Below, piece after piece: positions 55,515 to 64,000 of a DNA stretch of 64,000 bases. Source of the stretch: Lumbricus rubellus (taxonomy: Eukaryota > Annelida > Clitellata > Crassiclitellata > Lumbricidae). Below the pieces are notes generated by a model, which searched no databases, was not told the origin of the DNA, and saw nothing but the letters and a program-made list of their open reading frames with translations. Where the stretch lies: assembly GCA_945859605.1 (NCBI GenBank), contig OX243828.1:22240109-22304108 (forward strand), written 5' to 3'. The position numbers were made by a program, and so were the translations under genes. The stretch's first letter is position 1, and every line of letters starts with the position of its first letter.

Positions 55515-55688
55515 TCACGATTGCGATTACGATTACGATTACAATTACTGTTACAATTACTGCTACGATTACTATTGCTATTAAGATTACGATTAGACTA
55601 TTAGTACTATTACTGTTACGATCACTATTAGTCTATTACGATTATCATTACCATTACTATTACGATTACGATTACGATTACGATTAGT
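55515..55688. repeat. ATTACG hexanucleotide array
   Basis: GATTACGATTACGATTACAA repeats with drift. Confidence 0.92.
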
Positions 55689-55880
55689 GAGCGATAATAG
55701 AAGCGAGAAACGGCGGCCAATGCAGGCAGACGACCGCAGCAGACGATCGAAATCTCGTCGTCTTTTCTTGCTCTGCATTTTTCTGTTGATTACCATGGCT
55801 GAGAAAATATGCGGCAAGTCTACTCGCTCGATCAGAACGATTCGTCTAACGCAAATTCCTGAAATCAGTCTGCCGTCTGT
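55689..55880. other. Unique stretch, possible signal-peptide frame not accepted
   Basis: A plus frame with RRLFLLCIFLLITMAEKICG runs into the TCTG array. A minus frame is also open. No further support. Confidence 0.2.
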
Positions 55881-56225
55881 GTCTGCATGTGTGACACTAT
55901 CTGTGTCTCTCTGTCTCTCTGCCTCTGTCCCTGTCTCTGTCTCTCTGCCTTTGTCGCAGTCCCTGTCACTCACTGCCTCTGTCTGTCTGTCTCTCTGTCT
56001 CTCTGTCTCTGTATATCTATATCTCTCTGTATCGCTGCCTCGGTCACTCTGCCTCTGTCTCTCTCTGTATCTGTCTCTCTCTGTATCTGTCTCTCTCTGT
56101 CTCTCTTTGTCTCTGTCTTTGTCTCTGTCCGTCTGTCTCTCTGTCCCTGTCTCTCTCTCTGTCTCTCTCTGTCTCTCTCTGTCTCTCTCTGTCTCTGTCG
56201 CTGTCTCTATTTCTCTCTCTACTCC
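55881..56225. repeat. TCTG/TCTC microsatellite
   Basis: CTGTCTCTCTGTCTC repeats. Confidence 0.92.
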
Positions 56226-56368
56226 ATTCTGTCACTTGGAATCTGTGACCTGTCCGACCAGGTCCTGTATGCATCCATCCATCTATCGAGCGCAATTCTG
56301 CTTATAGCATTCATATTAGCTTCTAGGCCTTCTAATGACATACACTCCCTATTATGTGACATTGTATA

Positions 56369-56466
56369 TGGGCGCGATGGTGTAGTGGGTATGTTCGTTG
56401 CCCTGCAGCCGTAGGATTCCAGGTTCGAATCCACCTCAAGCCGCCGCCTTGTAGGGACCTTGCATA
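56369..56466 (+). mobile_element. tRNA-derived SINE head
   Basis: GGGCGCGATGGTGTAGTGGG, AGGTTCGAATCCACCTCAAG and CTTGTAGGGACCTTGC. Truncated before the body. Confidence 0.75.
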
Positions 56467-56548
56467 TATTGTATGGATAGATAGTTAGATACAGGCTTAC
56501 ACAGAAGCGTAACTATATTTTAAATATTTAAAAAAATTATTTCTCGCA

Positions 56549-56761
56549 TTTGCTATAGCGCTTCGTTGAAGCTCTCTACTCAGAGGCGATCCCGACTACA
56601 GCATCGGACACTGCTTGCGCCGTAATTTCACACAATACGCACGAGCAACTGCAAGTGAAGAACTTGATCACGGTCCCTACGTGGCGGCGGCTTGAGGTGG
56701 AATCGAACCTGGAACCTTCCGGCTCCAAGGCATCGAACACACCACTACGCACCACGTCCCA
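56549..56761 (-). mobile_element. Full-length tRNA-derived SINE, diverged
   Basis: Mirror pattern: tgctatagcgcttcgttgaa at the 3' end, ctctactcagaggcgatccc, and gcaccacgtccca at the head. The B box on the minus strand is GGTTCGATTCC. Confidence 0.8.
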
Positions 56762-56769
56762 CAATTGTA

Positions 56770-57030
56770 TGTACATATGTTCTGTTCTGTTCTCAGCCAT
56801 GCACAATGTTCTTCCAACGCTTCCTGTCCTCCGTCAGTCTTATAATTTCTCTCAATGTCAATCCAGTCCATTCCTTTATGTTCCCTAGCCAGTTTGTTCT
56901 TGGCCTTTTCCTCTTTTCCGGTCTCCTGGCATTGTGCCCTGCATGATGTATTTCTCAATGCATGTTCCTTCTCTTCTCATGATGTGTCCAAAATAAATCA
57001 TTTTTCTTTCTTTTACTGTCCTCAGCAGAT
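56770..57030 (-). mobile_element. LINE ORF2 C-terminal remnant with (GAACA)n tail
   Basis: The minus strand reads YFGHIMRREGTCIEKYIMQG and TMPGDRKRG; after one frameshift it continues GRPRTNWLGNIKEWTGLTL, REIIRLTEDRKRWKNIVHG. This is the standard C-terminus of non-LTR retrotransposon ORF2. It ends in GAACAGAACAGAACA and abuts the minus-strand SINE at 56761. Confidence 0.82.
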
Positions 57031-57646
57031 TCCTATGTACTTTTAGATAAATAGATATATTGCCTCGTATACTACAATGGTTTTGATATAATTACATTGC
57101 CATGTTCATACATGCATACATTGAAAACATCTATAATAGTAATCAAACACACGCATTATGGCCGTTTTTACATTGTGTATTTTATATAAAAAAGAATGTA
57201 TTCTTAGGTCTGCATTGCACTCATGATATTTTTATTACTTGTGTATAATAGATTATTTATACATAGGCCTAATTTATGAACATTGCACGCATGCATATAT
57301 ACATGGACATTGCAAGTAGACTAGACATAATTATTATACATGTGTAATGTCAAATGTTTGTGCTATATATACATACATATACATACATAATATAATATAT
57401 AAATAATAATATTATTGTGTGTATCATAGATTATTCACGTATATGGGCATTACGAGCATAATAATATAGACATATAGGCCTACATGTGTAATGTCAATTT
57501 ATTCGTGCTACTGCTATATACATACACATACATACATTATGCATATACAATAATTATATAAATAATATATACATACATATATAATTTATATAATACTATT
57601 ATATATGAATATATATATATATTACTTATTATATATACATATAATG

Positions 57647-57684
<38 letters not shown>

Positions 57685-57780
57685 GTCATGCATTCGACGT
57701 ATAGGCTAATCAGTGCGCATTCATTCTGGTCACGTGTGTAAAACACTCTGGTTGACCAGACGACATTAGCTTTCTTCTTC
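57031..57780. other. AT-rich unique sequence with (AT)n at 57648-57681
   Basis: ATACATACATA and TATATA runs. No gene seen. Confidence 0.4.
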
Positions 57781-59629
57781 ATCATCGATTTCCATTCTCA
57801 CCACGACATGATTTATACGAGGATCGAGTTGATCTATAGACTGTCCGTCCTTTCGTCCTGTCGCTTGTCCGCCCTTTCGTCTTTCCGTCTTTCTCTCTAT
57901 CCTTCCGGCCGTCCTTTTGTCCTTCCGTCCGTCCGAACGGAACGCTAGCATCCAGCACCGTACGTCACATGCAGGAATAAATGCTTCTATACGGCAAATA
58001 TTATATTAGATTTGACCCCTGGATATATAATAATTTATCTAATACTAATAATGATGTATTATAATTTAGTTAATAATTTATTTGTGATTGTTATATATCC
58101 AAGGCTCATGTAATTATAATATACAACAAGGCTATAGACTACAATTAGTACTACGTCTACTAGGCCTAGTGTCACTGCTACTATCTCCACTTCTAATATT
58201 TACCGTCACAAGCATACGTCTGCTTCTGCTATTATCGCTTGTATCACTTGAGGTAAGTGTATTTACTTTGAAGATTGGATTAATGTCTGAAACGTTATTA
58301 ATCTTATGTTTGATTTTTGTTGCTGTTGTATTTATAATGCGTCAAATAATTACCAGCCATCATCAGTAAATGATGGCGCTTGGATTCTAGTTTTTTACAT
58401 CTGCTTTCATATTTAGTCTTAAATTGTTGGGAATGACCAGATAAGCATTAGCTTCTTCTCCCCACGAGTCGAATCATCTAACCCTCTCTCTATTGCACTA
58501 CTATCTACTTGCATATTTAATTGTATTCACTAATATTATGTTCTCTTATTTCAACGCATCTGTTAATTTAAAGTGCATTATGATCAGTAGTATGTATACA
58601 CTGAATCGATTCAATAAATTTGATTTGATTTGATTTGAGATACACGCTATGTAGACCAAAGCACGAGAACTTTTTTGATGCGCCTTGTTAGGAATCCACA
58701 ACTAAGGCCCGCCGTTATAGACTCATATGCTGTGTTGCGTTATAACTCTCTGTCATTTTCTACAGATCAGGCAAATTTGAGGTTATGACTCGATCGTGTA
58801 ATGTCCGATTCTGTCATGTAGTAATGTAATTCTATGCTTTCACTGAAGAAGGAGTGAACAGATGACGCGTCAAAACCAATCATCCGGTAAATATCCAGAC
58901 GATAAATAAGTAAGACCAAGAGGCAGCATATGGAATAGTAGCGCAATGTATGGACATGTATATTGGAAATTATGGAGCCAGAGCCTAGATGCTAAGTGAA
59001 ATAGGGTTGCATGAAATGACATGCTACCGGTGGACTAGGGAACCAGTTTGCATGGAGAGGGCCGGTGTTGGTCACTGGCTCGGGGAACCAGTCTATAGTT
59101 GCACATTACTTCCGATGGGCCTGTGAACCACGCTACATGCTATTTTTAGAACAGGGAACCAGCGCATGCCACGTGAGTGGTATGGAATCGGCACTCATCT
59201 CACTACTGCCTATAGGTATATCGATATAATTATGATGATATTGTTTCTTATACCGGGTACGTTATTTGGTGAAATTCTGTGAGAAACAGAATCAAGTTAA
59301 AGCTTTGCGTAATTAACCGTACACGTAGAAGTGTACTGCTTCTGAGGTACATGTATGGAGCTTCTCGTTGTTCTATATATAACTGCTTTTGTTGATCATT
59401 TTTGAAATTTTATTTAGACAGCGTTTTCTATCTGTGGGAAAGGTGCTTTATTAATTAATTAGAAGTCTAGACACAAAGATAGACTTGCATAAATAGTATT
59501 AAATACACGACTAATTGTATAATAATGCAACAGATCCACTTTCGCGTACATAACCAACGCTTCATATAGCATCACTTTGTTGAAATGTCATCGAGTAGGC
59601 TATGTGCTTCCTTGCAACAGAGAGTCAGT
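57781..59629. other. Unique sequence, no supported gene
   Basis: A hydrophobic plus frame (58088-58369) lacks motif and context. ttgatttgatttgatttgag at 58619 looks like a LINE tail. The word gggaaccag occurs three times between 59035 and 59165. CCGTCCTTTCGTCC-type repeats lie at 57840-57930. Confidence 0.3.
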
Positions 59630-59880
59630 CATAGGCGTAGGAGACGGGGGTCCAGAGGGGCAAATGCCCCCCCCCAAATTCGGGCAAGTCTGATTTTTCG
59701 GCAAGCAAACCGCGGAAAAAAGTTTAAAAAATTCGGGCGGACGACTAAAAAAAGGTCGTCAGAATTTTCGGGCAAACGAAACAGGAATTTTTCTTAAGAT
59801 TGCGGCCGGAAGAAAAAACATTTCGGGCAAAAGTCTCATTTCCCCCCACTCACACTGCTGAAATTTCCCCTACGCCTATG
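59630..59880. mobile_element. hAT-type MITE, CATAGGCGTAGG ends
   Basis: CATAGGCGTAGGAG and CCCCTACGCCTATG are inverted. The flanks gagtcagt (59622-59629) and gagccagt (59881-59888) match at 7 of 8. The interior repeats TTCGGGCAA four times. Confidence 0.85.
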
Positions 59881-60269
59881 GAGCCAGTATATTATGTCCG
59901 CTCTATGATTATAGAGTCTGCTGTATTGTAGACATAATTGTTCTTATTATCGTGCGCAAACACTTCCTACAGTCAAGATGTTTACAGTTAATTACCACAA
60001 GACGTCAGAAGATGTTGCGGTGAACATTATTTTATACCACAAACTGATCGATACAGAAGCATACTGCATACATGGACATCTGCCACGTGTACAGCAGCTT
60101 CAAATACGAGACTAACCACTTAAGCACCCTGTTCATGAATAATAATTATGAATCCACGTTCAGGTATAGGCCTACCCGTCAGGATTTGCATTTAATGTTG
60201 ACCCACACCGTAACATGCATCAACATGAAAAAAAAACAATCAGCAGCGTATTTCTACAGAACTGAGAAG
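59881..60269. other. Unique sequence, no gene seen
   Basis: Nothing recognised. Confidence 0.3.
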
Positions 60270-60501
60270 CAGGGGCGGATGCGGAAAATTGTGAAGGAGG
60301 GGGAGAGGCCGAAAGGTTTTTCGCTGGTCTTTCGCCGAAAAATGTGATGACCTTATTTTTAATCATATCTACTTTTTCTATCTCACCTATATATCCCCGT
60401 TGCCTTGATTGAAAGCCTGTTGAAACCTGATGGGGGCACGTCTTATGTAGATCTCTGAATGGGGGGGGGGGATGGCCGGATTGCCCCTGGATCCGCCCCT
60501 G
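60270..60501. mobile_element. hAT-type MITE, CAGGGGCGGAT(C/G)C family, second copy
   Basis: CAGGGGCGGATGCGG and CTGGATCCGCCCCTG ends. The flanks ctgagaag and ctgggaag match at 7 of 8. It shares the tttcgccgaaaaa...gatgacctt block with the 5470 copy and is 175 bp shorter. Confidence 0.87.
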
Positions 60502-61010
60502 CTGGGAAGTACATGTAACTAAAGCTCTTTGGTTTTCAAATACTTCTGATGATACTGCCATCGAGTATGTGAACATCTCTTATACGTAGTTTGCTATAGA
60601 AGTGACCTAAATGTGTCCGTTTCTTAGATTTAAACTGTAGCGCCACAGAAAATAGATCCATGCAGATTTAAGGAGTTAACATAACATAACATAACATGGG
60701 GTTTAAAGTGGTTCAGAAGATGCTGAGTCTGTGTTAGAACCACTGCAAATTTGACCCGGAACATCTAGTAGCCCAATTTTCCCAGTTTCCTTTTAAACGC
60801 TGCAACGCTGAGTTGTAAATATATGCTGTATAAATACACAGATTCAAGCTTTAAAATATCTGAATGTTTCACTATGTGAAGGTGACAGCCGTATTGTTAT
60901 TGTTCAACGACTGAAGATAATCGCGTTTGTTTAAACTTCAACGGAAGTCGCAGAGTGTTTAAAGAAAGTAAACGTTAGCAATTACAACAACTATAAAGTA
61001 ATAAGATTTT
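60502..61010. other. Unique sequence, no gene seen
   Basis: ACATA short repeat at 60677-60697. Nothing else recognised. Confidence 0.3.
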
Positions 61011-61030
61011 GTAATAATAATAATAATAAT

Positions 61031-61075
<45 letters not shown>

Positions 61076-61165
61076 ACTACTAATAATAATAATAATAAAA
61101 GATAATAATTATTATAATTATAATAATATTTTATTTTAAATTTATAATAATAATAATAATAATTA
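61011..61165. repeat. (AAT)n array
   Basis: TAATAATAA runs with interruptions. Confidence 0.93.
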
Positions 61166-61199
61166 ATAATAATAATTAGAGTAAAAAGAAAATAGGCCT

Positions 61200-61510
61200 A
61201 ATAGTCGTGACATTGAATATTGTAGCAGCAGCAGCAACAGTAGTCGTAGTGAGTGTAGTGGAGGCTATGATGGTGGTGGTGGTAGCAATAGTAGTTGTAG
61301 CGGTAGTGGTATAACATTAGCAATAGTAGCAGAAGCAGTAGCGGTATAGAGTAGAAGTTAGAGTATAGCAGCGCTTGCAGAAGCAGTAGGAGTATGGGAG
61401 TCGTAGCAGTAGATCTAACAATAAGAGTAGTAGCAGTGTAAGTAGTAGTATCGACGGTATTGGTGGTAGTAGTAGTGGCCAAAGTAGTAGTAGCGGTAGG
61501 AGTAATTGTA
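61200..61510. repeat. GTA/GCA triplet-rich stretch
   Basis: AGTAGCAGT, GTAGTAGTA and GGTGGTGGT words. The long minus frame (Thr/Leu) is an artefact. Confidence 0.75.
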
Positions 61511-61782
61511 TTTAATGACAAGAAAGATAATTTAAAAAATATCGATACTACTACTACTATTAATAATAAATAAAATAATAATTAAAAATAGTAGTAAAAA
61601 TTAATAATAGCAATAGTAATGACAGCAGTAGCCTACAAGTACTTGTGGTAGTCATAATTAAAATAATAACAATAACAGCAGTAAAAATACCAATAGCAAT
61701 GACAATAGAATCGACAAGGTCCAAAAACCAGTCCAGACAGCTGTTGTTGCATCATTCTCAAGAGCGCTTTCTGATGGTCCCA

Positions 61783-61912
61783 ACATCATATATATATATA
61801 TATTATATATATATATATATATATATGAAAATACAGTAGTAATAACCTGGAGCCATATATATATATTATATATAATTATATATAAATTATATATATTATA
61901 TATATATTTATA
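61783..61912. repeat. (TA)n arrays
   Basis: Two AT-repeat blocks separated by a short unique piece (gaaaatacagtagtaataac). Confidence 0.93.
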
Positions 61913-62090
61913 TCGCCGTGAAACATGTGCTTCGCGAAATCGCGGACGACAACAGGAAGTCAACTTCTCTTTCCTATGACGTTATTTCCAGGTGTCCATC
62001 TTGCAGCTGATGTTTATCATCACAATCATCATCATCATCATCAGCAGCAGCAGCAGGTGTAGTTAGTCAACAGGTGTTTCCCGCGGTTCG

Positions 62091-62791
62091 TCATCTATTG
62101 TCCGCAGCAGCAGACGATCGCAACTGTTGGAATCGTTCTGGGGCGCCCTGCAGCGCTGCCATATTGTTATTGTTGCAGACGCTGAACCTACTACTACCGC
62201 TGACGACGTCCTTGTTAAAGCTGTTGTACCCGACGGGTGACGAGAAGTGAACCCTAGCAGCAGCAGCAGCAGTGCCAGATGCCATCGGTAGTTGCTGGTG
62301 GTGTTGATGAGGGTTAGGGTGAGGGTGAGGGTGGTGCCTTGCCCTGGTCAGATGCATGTCCGACCCGAACGGGCTCCCCTTCCCTCCCATACCAACCCCG
62401 CCTCCTCCCAGCATCGCAACGCATGCATCGCTGAAGCCCTCTTTCCGCATCCCAAAGCATCCTCCCTCTCCGACACAATTACCGCCTTCACCACCTCCTC
62501 CTCCGCCTCCTCCGGTCAGTCCAATCGGGCTGTCGAGGAGAATGTCTCTGAGGTTAGAGGTCGACAGGGTGTTTGACCTTGAACCGGAGGAGTACAGCCG
62601 CGAATCGCAGAGTCCTCCGTGTCGAGTCCGATCTCGAGCTGACGTCGTTATCTCCGGACCAGGTCCCACTGCGGCGGGTCTTCGCTGGTGGGGGTTGTGG
62701 TGGGTCGGTGGTAGTGGAAGGGTGTGGTAGCAGTCGACTTGGTCTGGACCCATGCGAGCGGAACCCCTCATGCTTCCGGGGTACAGCGGCT
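62091..62791 (-). CDS. Terminal coding exon of an unidentified gene (enters from the right)
   Basis: On the minus strand the acceptor gttatttcgcag precedes 62791. The exon begins with two bases of a split codon, then PLYPGSMRGSARMGPDQVDC, and stays open for 232 codons to TGA at 62093-62091. Residue use is mixed and protein-like: SRSNTLSTSNLRDILLDSPI, then a Gly run, KEGFSDACVAMLGGGG, MHLTRARHHPHPHP, an Ala run, VHFSSPVGYNSFNKDVVSGS, and the end RFQQLRSSAAADNR. High Ser, Gly, His and Pro and the lack of a fold suggest a disordered cytoplasmic or nuclear C-terminal tail. The plus-strand frames across the same bases are shadows. The family is not recognised, and no other exon of the gene lies inside the window. 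A Leu/Ile/Pro-flanked SPIGL could be a short docking motif, which is speculation. Confidence 0.65.
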
Positions 62792-62904
62792 CTGCGAAAT
62801 AACATTTACATGCAGCATCGTTATCGTAATCGTCATCATCTTCGTCATATAAATATCTTCACCAAAATAATTATCGTCATTTCGATTCGTCGTTGTCAAC
62901 ATTA

Positions 62905-62905
62905 C

Positions 62906-62984
<79 letters not shown>

Positions 62985-62985
62985 G
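62905..62985. repeat. (CAT)n array
   Basis: About 80 bp of CATCATCAT in the intron upstream of the terminal exon. Confidence 0.95.
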
Positions 62986-63939
62986 ACATCATGTTGACTC
63001 CGTCGTTTTCGTCATCAAAACCACAGAACTTCATCGTCATCATTATCGGACATCATCATAATCGTCATCTTCATTCATACAAATAATATTATTGTCTTCA
63101 ATCATTCAATGAATCATTTTCACATCAGCCACCAATTCCAGCAGGGTTGTGGAATTGTCGACGAAATTGAATGTAAGGAAGGTATTAAAATTCCAAAGTA
63201 TTTTTGGCAGGTCGTAAGGCAGATCAAGCGTAAAATAGGCAGCACCTAAAAATGATGACCTGCTTCGACCTATATTGTGACGCCACCACTGTTTAATATC
63301 CTTTTCTTAATTGGTTAGTTCACTATCTTTCACCTCGAACTTGTTTCTGTCTTTCCTTTATCTTTCCATTAAATTCCAATTATCCCATTCAAATCCAACC
63401 ATCTCTCTGTATCTCCTTACTATTTCCATTGAATACAACCTACCGTCAAAAATTCACCCTCCCTCCGTATCCCATCCCTCCATCCCTCACTCTCCCATCC
63501 CAACTCCACCCCATCCCTTCGCACCCCATCGGGCCATCCCCTCCACTCCTAATCCTCCCGCACCCATCCCAGTCCCCCTCCAATAAAGAGCAACCGCCAC
63601 AGCCTTAATTAAGACGTCGTATATCCCGTCCCAACGGTCCATCGTTTCTCGCTGCGACCGTCAGTGTCACCGACGACTGCCTGTCACTACAGCAGCTGCT
63701 GCAACTGCTGCTGCAGCTGCAGCTGCTGCTGTCGGCTGCAGGTGAAGCATCTTTACTAGAGCGAGGCGCGGCAGTGTCACGAAATAGAGTATCCCTGTAT
63801 TAATTGTATCTCCCCTCCCAGATGAAGAGAAATTGAAAAAGGCATTTCCGCGTGTATTTATATTTAAAAAAATTAACTTCCATTTTATTTATTTAGAACA
63901 ATGACACTAGCAGATATATATGGCGCCATATAAATTGTC

Positions 63940-63944
<5 letters not shown>
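62986..63944. other. Presumed intron or upstream sequence of the minus-strand gene
   Basis: No second exon found. 63685-63740 is a CAGCTGCTGCAG-rich palindromic patch with several CAGCTG E-box words. 63460-63590 is C-rich (CCATCCC). Confidence 0.35.

Positions 63945-64000
<56 letters not shown>
63945..64000. repeat. (ATT)n array, runs off right edge
   Basis: TTATTATTA to the last base of the window. Confidence 0.97.

Noticed and set aside
56677..56958. A 93-codon minus frame including KGMDWIDIERNYKT
   Set aside because: It is the wrong frame of a LINE ORF2 remnant; the correct frame, after one shift, reads GRPRTNW...RKRWKNI.
58855..58905. Hammerhead ribozyme of a Penelope-like element (ctgaagaagg...)
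   Set aside because: The CTGANGA-like word is present, but the required GAAA partner and stems are not.

Overview
This window is animal nuclear DNA, most likely from a marine invertebrate. Reasons: the readable genes are split by introns with GT...AG sites; tRNA-derived SINEs, LINE fragments and many short hAT-like elements fill the spaces; microsatellites are very long; and the palindromic octamer TAGGCCTA recurs. Echinoderm or another invertebrate deuterostome is my guess, and nothing here proves it. There is no sign of bacterial, organellar or viral coding. Intact protein-coding sequence is a few percent at most.

Layout. 1-482 (minus): first coding exon of a cadherin, with signal peptide, EC1 and the start of EC2, running off the left edge. 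483-6930: intergenic, with four hAT-type MITEs, a CpG-retaining segment (3560-4390) and two fold-back repeats. 6930-11749 (plus): the best complete gene start in the window. It has a probable 5' UTR exon next to a perfect CRE, then three coding exons whose phases fit, giving a compact alpha/beta domain that may be TIR-like followed by a Glu/Gln-rich tail. Its introns hold five MITEs and one SINE. 12-32 kb: satellite and microsatellite DNA, a dead mariner, an element with TA target duplications, and a 73-bp tandem repeat carrying CRE sites. 27.6-29.5 kb: a composite G-rich module with two 139-bp units and a fold-back. 32-48 kb: a 5'-truncated LINE with its target duplication, a piggyBac-type MITE, a 1.46-kb minisatellite of 20 bp, trinucleotide arrays, a possible His/Gln-rich exon (minus, near 41.1 kb) and a coding-like stretch broken by one stop (46.1-46.5 kb). 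48-61 kb: SINEs, LINE ends, pyrimidine-rich microsatellites and two more MITEs. 62091-62791 (minus): a credible terminal coding exon of a gene that enters from the right edge.

The three clearest coding loci (left-edge cadherin, the 7-12 kb gene, the terminal exon at 62 kb) are separate genes and I see no functional link between them. The window is best read as three gene pieces embedded in repeats. The SINEs and a LINE family share their 3' end, which suggests the LINE mobilised the SINEs. All coordinates of exons and elements were read by eye; no alignment or database search was possible.
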